NCBI GenBank assembly: GCA_947044405.1
Contig: CAMRHE010000133.1
Coordinates: 186,001-250,000, forward strand
Direction: 5' to 3'
DNA: 64,000 nt
Source: Leptodactylus fallax
Taxonomy: Eukaryota; Chordata; Amphibia; Anura; Leptodactylidae
Position 1 is the stretch's first letter. The number at the start of each line of letters is the position of its first letter. A model generated the notes under the pieces. That model saw only the letters and a list, made by a program, of their open reading frames with translations, was not told the origin of the DNA and ran no database searches. Below, one piece after another: positions 45,806 through 57,419 of the stretch. The translations under genes and the position numbers were made by a program.

Positions 45806-46959
45806 AGAGGTTTTCATTTTCATGGCCATTAGCAAGTAAAATGAATAGTAATGTGTGCCAGGTCTTATTGCAAAGATAAAAAAGGTGTGTAAACCTAGCC
45901 TAAGGCTAAGACCATATGTGTCAGGTCCTCATGTGCGGGTTTGTTTCTGCTGTGTGTGGATGAGATTTGTTAAAATCCCATCTACTACATTGCTACTGTA
46001 CATTGCAGCGGGTAACCTGAGTGAATGGCCATGATTAACCCCTTTCTGACATTGACCTGACATGAACGTTATTCGGGGGGATATGCAAGGATAGTCCCCG
46101 ACACTAATAGCCGTGAATGATGCCAACACAGATTGTGGTTGCTAACCCCTTACATGCTGCAGTGAATTAGGTGCTGCCAATTTTGAGGTTGCTACACCCT
46201 GTCAGGGGCTGAGTATAATAGAGCATAGACAATATATAGCTATAGAGAACGCTGAACACAGATATTTTACCTAATCATTTTAGGGGAAGGGCGGGGTGTT
46301 TCTGATGATGAACACCTCCCTGTGATGGGCTCATATTGTGTATGTATCATTGACACTGTGTTCTAGAGCACCACTAGGTTAGTTATAGACATCCAGAAAA
46401 CATGTTGCAGTTATGACCTAGGTTCGGCTCTGTGCACACAGCATTCAAGCTTTTTTTTTTAAGTATACAATGTAAAGATTTCCCAAGATATACCTCCAGT
46501 GGAAGGCTCACATACTATATGCCATTGTATAGGCATACAGAAGCATGTGTCATCCACTGGATTAAATCTATTGTGATTTCCTAAGTAGTTACGGGATACT
46601 CTTATGTTCTCCATTTTGTAAATGGAGCCCTATGGGTATATTTAACACATGGATCCACAACCTTTTCTGATCCAAGGGCCTTTCTGAAACACTCTAGGTA
46701 TATTACCACTGAGATTTTATGGCATATCAAAAATATATGCTATAAATGTCTGATAGGTGGAAGCCATGGAAGTGGAACCTGCACGCTGCACCCCTTCCGT
46801 AACCACACCCAATCTGCAGGGGGCCAAGCATACATATGGCTCTCTCCATTGAAGTTTAAGAGTGTTGTAGTAGCCGCCTATCTCTTCACAACTGGCATAA
46901 ACTATAACAAAAGATTCCCCCATGCATAAACGGCAACCTCCCCTGGCAGGGGGCGCCTC
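45806..46959. other. No gene; one short TTAA-family start
   Basis: Bases 46036-46240 ('ttaacccctttctgacattgacc', 'cccgacactaatagcc', 'aaccccttacatgctgcagt') resemble the left end of the TTAA-flanked family. The rest shows no recognisable feature. Confidence 0.35.
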
Positions 46960-47247
46960 AAATTATTAACTTCTCTGTTCCACGATCAACTGAGCCATGA
47001 GGATGCCTGGTATGCCTATGGGAAACTCAGCAGTTTCATTTCTTCTTCAGGTCTACCTTAACCCAAACTGAGCTGCTGTGAACCTCTGATCCCTCTCACT
47101 TGATTTCCTGGTTTTATAAACTGCTGCTGTGGGCTAGAGATAAATCTAACAAGCCCACTTACATGGCTGACTGGTAGAGGAAATCGGGGAATTCTATCTC
47201 AATTGTTGACTGGGACGCAGCCTTAATTCTCACACATAAGACATCTA

Positions 47248-48834
47248 CAGTACAGACCAAAAGTTTGGACACACCTTCTCATTCCAAGAGTTTTCTGTAT
47301 TTTCATGACTATAAAAATTGTAGATTCACACTGAAGGCATCAAAACTATGAATTAACACATGTGGAATTATATACTTAATAAAAAAGTGTGAAACAACTG
47401 AAAATATGCCTTATATTCTAGGTTCTTCAAAGTAGCCACCTTTTGCTTTGATTACTGCTTTGCACACTCTTGGTCTTCCAACAGTCTTGAAGGAGTTCCC
47501 AGAGATGCTTAGCACTTGTTGGCCCTTTTGCCTTCACTCTGCGGTCCAGCTCACCCCAAACCATCTCGATTGGGTTCAGGTCTGGTGACTGTGGAGGCCA
47601 GGTCATCTGGCGTAGCACCCCATCACTCTCCTTCTTGGTCAAATAGCCCTTACACAGTCTGGAAGTGTGTTTGGGGTCATTGTCCTGTTGAAAAATAAAT
47701 GATGGTCCAACTAAACACAAACCGGATGGAATAGCATGCCGCTGCAAGATGCTGTGGTAACCATGCTGGTTCAGTATTCCTTCAATTTTGAATAAATCCC
47801 CAACAGTGTCACCAGCAAAGCACCCCCACACCATCACACCACCTCCTCCATGCTTCACGGTGGGAACCAGGCATGTAGATTCCATTTGTTCACCTTTTCT
47901 GCGTCACACAAAGACACGGTGGTTGGAACCAAAGATCTCAAATTTGGACTCATCAGACCAAAGCACAGATTTCCACAGGTCTGATGTCCATTCCTTATGT
48001 TCTTTAGCCCAAAGAAGTCTCTTCTGCTTGTTGCCTGTCCTTAGCAGTGGTTTCCTAGCAGCTATTTTACCATGAAGGCCTGCTGCACACAGTCTCCTCT
48101 TAACAGTTGTTGTAGAGATGTGTCTGCTGCTAGAACTCTGTGTGGCATTGACCTGGTCTCTAATCTGAGCTGCTGTTAACCTGCGATTTCTGAGGCTGGT
48201 AACTCGGATGAACTTATCCTCCGCAGCAGAGGTGACTCTTGGTCTTCCTTTCCTGGGGCGGTCCTCATGTGAGCCAGTTTCTTTGTAGCGCTTGATGGTT
48301 TTGGCCACTGCACTTGGGGACACTTTCAAAGTTTTCCCAATTTCTCGGACTGACTGACCTTCATTTCTTAAAGTAATGATGGCCACTCGTTTTTCTTTAC
48401 TTAGCTGCTTTTTTCTTTCCATAATACAAATTCTAACACTCCATTCAGTAGGACTATCAGCTGTGTATCCACCTGACTTCTGAACAACACAACTGATGGT
48501 CCCAACACCATTTATAAGGCAAGAAATCCAACTTATTAAACCTGACGGCACACCTGTGAAGTGAAAACCATTTCAGGTGACTACCTCTTGAAGCTCATCA
48601 AGAGAATGCCAAGAGTGTACTAAGCAGTAATCCAAGCAAAAGGTGGCTACTTTGAAGAACCTAGAATATAAGACATATTTTCAGTTGTTTCACACTTTTT
48701 TGTTAAGTATATAATTCCACATGTGTTAATTCATAGTTTTAATGTCTTCAGTGTGAATCTACAATTTTTATAGTCATGAAAATACAGAAAACTCTTGGAA
48801 TGAGAAGGTGTGTCCAAACTTTTGGTCTGTACTG
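47248..48834 (-). mobile_element. Tc1-type element C (DD38E, Intruder-like), 1587 bp
   Basis: TA flanks both ends (47246-47247 and 48835-48836). Terminal inverted repeats begin CAGTACAGACCAAAAGTTTG and extend about 200 bp, to the 'ggtggctactttgaagaac' motif on each side. The encoded transposase has 38 residues between its second Asp and its Glu. This spacing matches the DD38E group described as Intruder, a sibling family of DD34E Tc1. The copy is nearly full length but its gene carries two lesions. Confidence 0.9.
47427..48422 (-). pseudogene. DD38E Tc1-type transposase, nearly intact pseudogene
   Basis: The minus-strand ATG at 48422 gives MERKKQLSKEKRVAI, an HTH (EGQSVREIGKTLKVSPSAV), a GRPR-like RKGRPRV, then the catalytic blocks [19 protein letters not shown] and [11 protein letters not shown]. 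There are two lesions. An in-frame TGA at 47904-47906 follows NHRVFV. Near 47480 the C-terminal tail is lost, because about 40 bases seem to be missing after CWKT, so the last 20 or so residues run out of frame. Otherwise all key residues are present. Confidence 0.9.
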
Positions 48835-49045
48835 TATCTCCAATAAATATCAGGAAATGAAGCTTAAGATCCTGTCCCATGGGTACAGGACTCTATCATT
48901 CCTCACCATATATATCCAGAAGTACCAGACTCTTGTTGGCATTGCCACCAGATAGAGGTTATATGCTCCATATCTGGTGGAATTGTCCCCCTATGTATTC
49001 AAGATGGGAGGAGATCATCAGCCTCTTAATACATTTTTCTCAATG

Positions 49046-49745
49046 TTGATCATCAGCCTCCCAGAGCTGTCTGTACTATCTATCACTGAGATCCGCATCT
49101 CTACCATTAAAATTGGCCTCCTTCGATATTCCATCACACAGTCATTGCAGGAAAGCATAGTCCACCAATAATGACCAGTGATGGCCAAGTTTGGACTTAC
49201 ACTCCCATCGAGACTCTGTCTCCTCTTGTTGTAGGAAGGTTTTCCACAGAGGAATATCCTTTACTAATACAGAAGCAAGAGGGACAATCTGAGCAGGATT
49301 AATAACGTCCTTGATCAAATGGGTTGACGGAGCAGGAGAGTACATCTGCCCTGATGTTTTTATCTGCTGGCCAAAAATGTAGGATGAAATCATCTGCTAC
49401 CCAGAGCTGGCTGTATTCTCTGTCACTAAGATCCCCATTTCTACCGTTACTTCAATATTTCATCACACAGTCATTGCAGGAAAGCATAGTCTACCAATAA
49501 TGACCAGTGATGGCCAACAAGTTTTTACGTTCCCGTCGAGAATCTGTCTCTGTCTCCTCTTGTTAGTAGGAAGGTTTTTCACATAGGAATATCCTTTACT
49601 AATACAGAAGCAAGAGGGACAATCTGAGCAGGATTAATAACGTCCTTACGATTAGTGTCTTGATCACATGGGTCGACGGAGCAGGAGAGTACATCCGCCC
49701 TGATGTTTTTTATCTGCTGGCCAAAAATGTAGGATGAAGTCGGAG
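49046..49745. repeat. Direct tandem duplication of about 350 bp
   Basis: Blocks at 49046-49393 and 49394-49745 match in order: 'ccagagctg-ctgta', 'tcatcacacagtcattgcag', 'accaataatgaccagtgatg', 'aggaatatcctttactaata' and 'ctgctggccaaaaatgtagg'. The second copy carries small insertions. It lies within the Ty3/gypsy fossil. Confidence 0.85.
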
Positions 49746-50193
49746 CAGGCACAGAACAGAGACAACCCAGCTTGACGTGGATTCAATCTGCAAATAGGAA
49801 AAGTTGTTGTGGTTGGTGTAGATTATGACCAATTGACAAGTTTCCTCAAGCAAGTTTCTCCAGTACTCCAGTGCCAACTTGATAGCAAAGAACTCTTGAT
49901 CATTGATATAATTCTTTTCAGCAGAGGTAAAAGCCTTAGAAAAGAAGCCACAAGTCTGATTCTTGCCACAAGAGTTCTTCAGAGTTAGCACATCTCCAGC
50001 CTTCACAGACGAAGCATCCACTTCAAGGAAGAATTGCTTAGAGACACCTGGTCTGTGCAAGACAGGAGCTGAGGAAAAGACTTGTCTGAGGGCCTGAAAA
50101 ACTGCTTCAGCTTGAAGTGTCCATTACTTGGCACTCTTGGTAAGGGCTGACATAGACGCAGTGAGAGTGGAATACTGAGGGATGAACTGTCTA

Positions 50194-51309
50194 CAGTCAT
50201 GGCCAAAAGTTTTGAGAATGACACAAATATTATATTTTCACATGATCTGCTGCCCTCTGGTTTTTATGTGTGTTTGTCAGATGTTTTTATCACATACAGA
50301 AATATAATTGCATTCATATTATGAGTAACAGAAGCTTATATTGACAGTTAGAATGAGTTAATGCAGCAAGTCAATATTTGCAGTGTTGACCCTTCTTGTT
50401 CAGGACCTCTGCAATTCTCCCTGGCATGCTCTCAATCAACTTCTGGACCAAATCCTGACTGATAGCAGTCCATTCTTGCAGAATCAATGCTTTAATTTTG
50501 TCTGAATTTGTTGGTTTTTGTTTGTCCACCCGTCTCTTGATGATTGACCACAAGTTCTCAATGGGATTAAGATCTGGGGAGTTTCCAGGCCATGGACCCA
50601 AAATCTCTATGTTTTGTTCCCTGAGCCATTTAGTTATCACCTTTGCTTTATGGCCAGGTGCTCCATCATGCTGGAAAAGGCATTGTTGAGCGCCAAACTG
50701 CTCTTGGACGGTTGGGAGAAGTTGCTCTTGGAGGACATTCTGGTACCATTCTTTATTCATGGCTGTGTTTTTAGGCAAGACTGTGAGAGAGCCGATTCCC
50801 TTGGCTGAGAAGCAACCCCACACATGAATGGTTTCAGGATGCTTTACAGTTGGCATGAGACAAGACTGGTGGTAGCGCTCACCTCTTCTTCTCCGAATAA
50901 GCTGTTTTCCAGATGTTCCAAACAATCGAAAAGGGGATTCATCAGAGAAAATGACTTTCCCCCAGTCCTCAGCAGTCCACTCCCTGTACCTTTTGCAGAA
51001 TATCAGTCTGTCCCTGATGTTTTTTCTGGAGAGAAGTGGCTTCTTTGCTGCCCTCCTTGAGACCAGGCCTTGCTCCAAGAAACGATGTTAGGTGGTCCTT
51101 TTAAGGCAGGGCTGCAATGATGTTGAAATGTGTTTTGGGGGATAAAGTTCATTTTCTAGGCAAATATTGACTTTGCAAGTAATTGCTGTTAAGCTGATCA
51201 CTCTTTATAACATTCTGGAGTATATGCAAATTGCCATTAGAAAAACTGAAGCAGTAGACTTTGTAAAAATTAATATTTGTATCATTCTCAAAACTTTTGG
51301 CCATGACTG
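50194..51309 (-). mobile_element. Tc1-type element D (DD35E, Traveler-like), deleted copy, 1116 bp
   Basis: TA at 50192-50193 and 51310-51311. Inverted ends begin CAGTCATGGCCAAAAGTTTT. The spacing of the catalytic residues (35 between second Asp and Glu) fits the DD35E group named Traveler. The N-terminal third of the transposase is absent, so it is an internally deleted, non-autonomous copy. It sits inside the Ty3/gypsy RT region. Confidence 0.88.
50371..51078 (-). pseudogene. DD35E Tc1-type transposase, N-terminally truncated
   Basis: An open frame of 235 codons reads MEQGLVSRRAAKKPLLSRKN and has catalytic blocks FSDESPFRLFG, FQHDGAPGHKAK and [11 protein letters not shown], ending LNKKGQHCKY. 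The catalytic core is free of stops. The paired-type DNA-binding domain (about 110 residues) that should precede it is missing because the sequence jumps to the terminal repeat near 51095. The product could not bind its own ends. Confidence 0.88.
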
Positions 51310-51879
51310 TACAATAGCCTAAAAAGTGCTGAATGGCTTTCAGACTTCATGGTCAAGGCCAGACTAAAACTGAAGACAGACTGTCCCAAGAGTAAAGACA
51401 ACTTCTCAAAGAGACATTTGTCCACCTTGGTGTATAGCCTCTTCTCCTGTAGCCGCTGAAGTAAAGTACAAACGTCCTTCTGGTGGGATGTCAAATCTGG
51501 AGATTATACCAGAATATCATCCTAATATACCATCACACAGACATAGAGCAGATCTGCGAGGATGTTGTTTACAAAATCCTGGAACACCAGTAGGGTATTA
51601 AAACGGCCAAAGCACATGACAAAATATTCGTAATGTCGATCATGGGTGTTCCACATGTTGCCCTCACAAATGCAGGTCAGATTGTGGGCACCAAAATTTA
51701 GAGAAAACTCTCACCCCTTGGATCTTGTCAAAGAGTTCTGATATCAGCAGAAGGGGATACTCGTTTTTGATGGTAATCTTATTGAGGACGCAGTTGTCAA
51801 TGCACCACTATAGTGGCCCATCGATTTCTATGACTAAGAAAAAATAACTCTGGCAACTAAAGATTTGTGGTTTACACAG

Positions 51880-52110
51880 AAGCAGAACTGGAGGACACAG
51901 ATGAGTTGAATACTATGGGGAAGCAGAAAGCCGTCCACTTCCTGCTTCACCATTTGTAGACTGTCTCTGCTCCAGGAGCAGTAGGTGCAATGTAGTGACA
52001 TCACTTACATTGCACCTGCTGAACACTGAAGCCTCTGGAACCAAAGAAAACAGAGATAATAGCAGGGGTACAGGACAAGTTGAGTATTTTTTTTTTTTTT
52101 TTTTATGTTT
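51880..52110. repeat. Dispersed repeat flank of the 30-bp array
   Basis: 'cttcctgcttcaccattt', 'tgcaatgtagtgacatcactta' and 'agtattttttttt' are inverse counterparts of text at 45030-45180 ('taatactcacc', 'gtaagtgatgtcattacatc', 'aatggtgaagcagggagcag'). This indicates a dispersed element that borders the minisatellite. Confidence 0.5.
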
Positions 52111-52117
52111 GATACTG

Positions 52118-54475
52118 TAGGCGCTCCAGAAGAAGAACATAATACTGTGGGGGCACCAGAAGAGAGACGTAATACTGTGTAGGCACCAGAAGAGAGACAT
52201 AATACTGTGTAGGCACCAGAAGAGGGACATAATACTGTGGAGACACCAGAAGAGGGACATAATACTGTGGAGGCACCAGAAGAGAGGCATAATACTGTGT
52301 AGGCACCAGAAGAGAGACATAATACTGTGGGGGCACCAGAAGAGAGACATAATACTGTCGGGGCACCAGAAGAGAGACATAATACTGTGGGGGCACCAGA
52401 AGAGAGACATAATACTGTGTAGGCACCAGAAGAGAGACATAATACTGTGGGGGCACCAGAAGAGAGACATAATACTGTCGGGGCACCAGAAGAGAGACAT
52501 AATACTGTGTAGGCACCAGAAGAGAGACATAATACTGTGGGGGCACCAGAAGAGAGACATAATACTGTGGGGGCACCAGAAGAGGGACATAATACTGTGG
52601 GGGCACCAGAAGAGAGACATAATACTGTGTAGGCACCAGAAGAGAGACGTAATACTGTGTAGGCACCAGAAGAGAGACATAATACTGTGTAGGCACCAGA
52701 AGAGGGACATAATACTGTGGAGACACCAGAAGAGGGACATAATACTGTGGAGGCACCAGAAGAGAGGCATAATACTGTGTAGGCACCAGAAGAGAGACGT
52801 AATACTGTGTAGGCACCAGAAGAGAGACATAATACTGTGTAGGCACCAGAAGAGGGACATAATACTGTGGGGGCACCAGAAGAGAGACGTAATACTGTGT
52901 AGGCACCAGAAGAGAGACGTAATACTGTGTAGGCACCAGAAGAGAGACATAATACTGTGTAGGCACCAGAAGAGGGACATAATACTGTGGAGACACCAGA
53001 AGAGGGACATAATACTGTGGAGGCACCAGAAGAGAGGCATAATACTGTGTAGGCACCAGAAGAGAGACATAATACTGTGGGGGCACCAGAAGAGAGACAT
53101 AATACTGTCGGGGCACCAGAAGAGAGACATAATACTGTGTAGGCACCAGAAGAGAGACATAATACTGTGGGGGCACCAGAAGAGAGACATAATACTGTGG
53201 GGGCACCAGAAGAGGGACATAATACTGTGGGGGCACCAGAAGAGAGACATAATACTGTGGGGGCACCAGAAGAGAGACATAAAACTGTCGGGGCACCAGA
53301 AGAGAAACATAATACTGTGTAGGCACCAGAAGAGGGACATAATACTGTGTAGGCACCAGAAGAGAGACGTAATACAGTGGATGCACCAGGAGAGGGATAT
53401 ATTACTGTGAGGGCACCAGAAGAGAGACATAATACTGTGTGGGCACCATAAGAGGGATATATTACTGTGGGGGCACAAGGAGAGGAACATAATACTGTGG
53501 GGGCACCAGAACAGGGATATAATACTGTGGGGGCACCATAAGAGGGATATATTACTGTGGGGGCACCAGAAGAGGGACATAATACTGTGGGGGTACCAGA
53601 AGAGAGACATAATACTGTGGGGCCACCAGAAGAGGGATATAATACTGTGGGGGCACCAGAAGAGGGATATAATACTGTGGGGGCACAAGGAGAGGGACAT
53701 AATACTGTGCGGGCACCAGAAGAGAGACATAATACTGTGGAGGCACCAGAAAAAGAACATCATACAGTGGGGGTACCAAGAGAGGGATATAATACTGTGG
53801 GGGCACCAAGAGAGGGACATAATACTGTGGGGGCACCAAGAGAGGGACATAATACTGTGGGGGCACCAAAAGAGGGATATAATACTGTGGGGGCACCAGG
53901 AGAGGGACATAACACTGTGGGGACACCAGAAAAGGGGTGTAATACTGTGGAGGCTATAGAAGAGGGATATAATACTGTGGGTGTACCAAGAGAGGGATAT
54001 AATACTGTGGGGGCACCAGAAGAGGAATATAATACTGTGGGGGCACCAGGATAGGGACATAATACTGTGGGGCACCAGGGGGAAGGATATAATACTGTGG
54101 GGGCTCCAGAAGAGGAATATAATACTGTGGGGGCTCCAGAAGAGGAATATAATACTGTGGGGGCACCAGAAGAGGGACATAATACTGTCGGGACACCAGA
54201 AGAGGGATATAGTACTGTGGGGGCATCAGAAGAGGAATTTAATACTATGGTGGCACCTGGAGAGGGACATAATACTGTGGGTCACCAGAAGAGGTATATA
54301 ATAATGTGGTGGTACCAGAAGAGGGACATAATACTGTGGGGGCACCAGAAGGGGGACATAATACTGTGGGGGCACCAGAAGGGGGACTGCTGTGGAGGCA
54401 CCAGAAGAGAGATATAATAATGTGGGGGCACCAAAAGAGGAATATAATACTGTGGGACATTATACTGTGTGTGGG
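52118..54475. repeat. 30-bp minisatellite, about 78 units
   Basis: Unit: GGCACCAGAAGAGRGACATA followed by ATACTGTGKG (30 bp). The left part is homogeneous and the right part (beyond about 53380) is more diverged. The antisense frame is open for 755 codons, with repeats like LFWCPHSIMS, simply because 30 is divisible by three and the unit lacks stops in that frame. A start-to-stop frame here is not a gene. Marker variants (AGACACCAGAAGAGGG at about 52231, 52711 and 52981) show block duplication at offsets of 480 and 270 bp. Confidence 0.97.
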
Positions 54476-54661
54476 CACAAAGAGAAGTGGAATGTGCAGA
54501 GTCAAAGGGGAAAGGGGCTAAATTTGATGTGTCGCACATGGTGCGCCACTCACCATTTTTCAGCCCTTTAAAAGTTTGGAGGTATGGTGGTTGCCAGAGG
54601 AGAAACAGATCTGAAATCAGGAAACAAGAAAACAGGCAAAGTAAAAACAAAATACCATTAG

Positions 54662-54968
54662 GGTAGGTTCACCTGTAGGAATCTGCCATGGATTTGGGAG
54701 TGGATTCTGCCCCGAGTTTGCCTTCCATTGCTTTCAATGGGAGGCAGAGAACACAGCAGGATGCAGAAAAAATTAGCGTCCTACTCAAGCTTGCCGCGGA
54801 TTCCACAGCTCGGGAGTCCCTGCCGATTAGATCCATTCATCTAGGCCTAATCAGCAGAGGAAAGCCGCAAGGGCAACAGCATGATGTCTCGGCATTCCCG
54901 CAGCCGAATACAGCAGCAGAAAATAAAGAGGATTTTCTCTTCATTTTCTGTTGTGTGAACTTAGGCTT
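54662..54968. mobile_element. Palindromic MITE, relative of 41183-41490
   Basis: It begins 'agggtaggttcacctgtagg' and ends 'tgttgtgtgaacttaggctt'. It shares 'ttgctttcaatgggaggcag' and 'gatccattcatctaggccta' with the copy at 41183-41490. Non-coding. Confidence 0.7.
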
Positions 54969-55092
54969 ATTTTACTATGCCAGGTAGCCAGAGGTTTTTA
55001 ATTTGATGGCCTGTTGATAACATGAGCTAGGAATTACTGCAATTTAACAATGCATGAAGTTCCTATTTAAAAGCACAGTGTGAACACAGCCG

Positions 55093-55310
55093 TAGGCTTC
55101 ATGTTGTGGAAAAGCTGCTTTTTTGTTGCAGATTTTGCTGCGTTTTTTTGAGCCAAAGCCAACAGTGGATTGAGGAGAAGGCAGAAGTATAAGAAGCTTC
55201 CTATATGTTTCCCATCACTTTTGTAGCCACTACTGGGTTTGGTTCAAAAAAACGCAGCAAGATCTGCAACAAAAAAGCTGTGTTTCCGCAATGTGGGGCC
55301 TCAGCGTTTC
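55093..55310. mobile_element. GCAGATTTTGCTGCG-type palindromic MITE, copy 2
   Basis: Left 'aggcttcatgttgtggaaaa' and 'gttgcagattttgctgcg', right 'cgcagcaagatctgcaacaa' and 'tgtttccgcaatgtggggcc'. The arms are inverted copies with a centre near 55190. Confidence 0.7.
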
Positions 55311-56204
55311 TTAAAGGGCCAATGGACCCTACAGGCAAGGATTGGAACACAATGGGGTCTGCCAGTGTCTGTGTGCAACTGATGTTTAAGCGGTCCTGCT
55401 CTCCATTGTGGAGGCCACAGCATGTGGAAACCACGGCGCTAGTGTGAATCTAGCGTCAGGGTGCTATCCATTAAAAACACGGCTATCACACTGACAAAGC
55501 ACATGGTCGTGTGCAAGGGGGCTAACATTTTGGTTTTGTAGTATCACTGTACCTATAAATGAAAAACTTATTTTAACTGTTTAGGGACAAAACTGGTCAA
55601 TGACTTCGGTAGTGATGCAGGTTTGCCTATACCAATTATTGTAACCTTATTGCTAGTCTGTCGGAGACTAGAGATGACCAAACCTGATAAAGGGCCCTTA
55701 TCTGTTCCCCCTTTTTAGGGTTAAGCCTTGCTGAAAATAAATTCTCTAATAAACATGCCAAAAAGTGTGAACCTAGAAGACAAGCAGCTCTAAAGGGTAA
55801 GAGTTACATATATAGTGCAGGGTAATAAAATCCTCCTAGATAAAAGAAGCCATGTGTAGGAGAATATATCAGACGATGTCTAGTCAAGATAGTTCAGAGC
55901 TAATGCCGGATCATCAGTTTAGTACTAGCGATGGCGAATCTCGTAAGATTCATTTTGCAAATATTCACAAGGTTTGTCTGGCTGTTTCATCTTTCATCTT
56001 TCAACAAATTCGGTCTGAACTGGAAATGCTATGTCTCCAGACCCCAGAGTGTAATAATCGGTGGCCCAGGGGAGGTGCAGAAACAAACACTAATACTCTC
56101 CTTCCTTCACCTTCTGGGTTCCAGACCAGACCCCAGGGTATAATAATGATTTGTGGATGGCAAACCCCAAAAGTTTTGAAAAATTTGTAACTAATCCAGG
56201 ACAG
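55311..56204. other. No gene seen
   Basis: Decayed repeat text (around 55860-56170 'cagaccccagggtataataatg' type phrases). Two overlapping open frames at 55850-56190 share no recognisable domain and I do not call them. Confidence 0.35.
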
Positions 56205-56435
56205 GAAAGGGCAGCAGGGAGTCCTGGATCCAAACTCAGCCAGGGTCAATATCTGCAAGGAGTTTGTACGTTCTCCCCGTGTTTGCGTGGGTTTCCTCCG
56301 GGTACTCCGGTTTCCTCCCACACTCCAAAGAGATCCTGATAGGGAATGTAGATTGTGAGCCCTATATGGGACAGTGACAATATCTGTAAAGCGCTGCAGA
56401 ATATATTGGCGCTATATAAGTAAGCTAAATAAATA
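56205..56435 (+). mobile_element. tRNA-derived SINE, 3' half
   Basis: It carries the SINE body from 'aatatctgcaaggagtttgt' through 'gggtttcctccgggtactcc' and 'gtgagccctatatgggacag' to the 'tggcgctatataagtaa' end, with a (AAATAAAT) tail. The tRNA-like head is lost. Best preserved 3' end of the three copies. Confidence 0.8.
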
Positions 56436-56554
56436 AGGAAAAAACCCTATAGCCCACTGCCTTGTGTTGTGTAGGTGCTAGGGTCATGAGTTGTCCTAGC
56501 TGGTAAGCGTCAATGTGAACTGTGCAAGTTGTCCTTATAGTCAAGTGGAAATTA

Positions 56555-56755
56555 GGTAACGCTATGTTCACACTAGCGTTCGGCTCTCTGTCGCTCAGGT
56601 CCGCATGGGGACCCAAAAGACGGAGAGAGGGTCCACTAAAAAAGCAGACACCCTCCGATCCCATATACTATAATATAGTAGGACTTTTCTCTCTGATAAT
56701 TTTAGAGAGAATCTGCGGCGGAGTCTCCAATGCAGATGTGAACCTAGCCTTAGGT
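56555..56755. mobile_element. GGTTCACA-type palindromic MITE
   Basis: Ends 'gctatgttcacactagcgtt' and 'atgcagatgtgaacctagcc', with family phrases 'ggaccc-aaaagacgg' and 'aggacttttctctctgataa'. Non-coding. Confidence 0.65.
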
Positions 56756-56942
56756 AAATTATAAAGATGCCATTGGCATTGGAAGATTTCTAAAGTCAAT
56801 GGCCCAGATTTACTCTTGTGGTCCCAACTAGACACTGGTATAAATGTGGCGCTTTTAGTTTGAGATTAATTTTTTTCAACTTGCTAGACATGTGGGTGTG
56901 GCTTTTCAGAAGAGGGAACAAAATGTGCCAAAATTGTGTCTT

Positions 56943-57350
56943 AGGCTACGGCACCATGTTGCAGAAACGCAGCTTTTTTTGTTGCAGATTTTGCTGCGAT
57001 TTTTTGAGCCAAAGCCAGGAGTGGATTGAGCAGAACGTAGATGTATAAGAGCTTCCTAGATATTTCCCTTTCCTTTTGTAGCCATTCTTGGCTTTGACTC
57101 AAAAAACCGCAGGAAAATCTGCAACAAAAAAAGCTGCGTTTCCACAACGTGGGGCCGTAGCCTTAAAGTTCTGATTTCGTTGCGCTGTTTTGAGCCAAAG
57201 TCAGGAGTGGATTGAGCAGCAGGTAGAAGTATAAGAGCTTTCTGTACATTTTCCATTTCTTTTGTAGCCAGTATTGGCTTTGGCTCAAAAAAATGTAGCA
57301 AAATCTGCAACAAAAAAAGCAGCTTTTCCGCAATGTGGGGCCTTGGCTTT
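56943..57350. mobile_element. Two adjacent GCAGATTTTGCTGCG-type MITEs, copies 3 and 4
   Basis: Copy 3 (56943-57165) runs from 'aggctacggcaccatgttgc' to 'ccacaacgtggggccgtagcc'. Copy 4 (57166-57350) follows at once and carries the right arm fully ('aaaaaaagcagcttttccgc') but a shortened left arm. The arrangement suggests a partial tandem duplication or insertion of one into the end of the other. Confidence 0.65.
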
Positions 57351-57419
57351 AAAAATTGACATTTCTGAAAATGAATGTGCACACTTGGATGACAATTTAG
57401 TTTCAAAGGTATTTATTGC

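Larger units (their letters stand above)
46960..49045 (+). pseudogene. L1-type LINE ORF2 C-terminal fragment, split by element C
   Basis: Sequence on both sides of element C (46960-47245 and 48837-49045) reads as parts of an L1-like ORF2 C-terminus. After the insertion, KLKILSHGYRT is followed by a frame giving HIWWNCPP, the cysteine/tryptophan motif near the end of L1 ORF2. Several frameshifts are present. It is an old fragment used as a target by the Tc1-type insertion. Confidence 0.55.
49046..51870 (-). pseudogene. Ty3/gypsy-type retrotransposon pol fossil, split by element D
   Basis: On the minus strand, 51860 down to 51312 gives reverse transcriptase pieces ([18 protein letters not shown], then a catalytic box reading Y-stop-DD). 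After the element D insertion, 50193 down to 49710 gives the RNase H region (FFLEVDASSVKAGDVL, then TCGFFSKAFTSAEKNY, then IIYTNHNNFSYLQ). Several stops disable it. No LTRs, gag or integrase were found, so it is a fragment of an endogenous element. The part at 49046-49745 is duplicated in tandem. Confidence 0.8.

Noticed and set aside
51913..54180. 755-codon minus-strand open frame with LFWCPHSIMS repeats
   Set aside because: It is wholly explained by a 30-bp tandem repeat read in a stop-free frame; no non-repeat domain and no promoter or splice context.
55852..56190. 112-codon plus-strand frame
   Set aside because: Lies in dispersed repeat text, overlaps another frame and a SINE start; no domain recognised.
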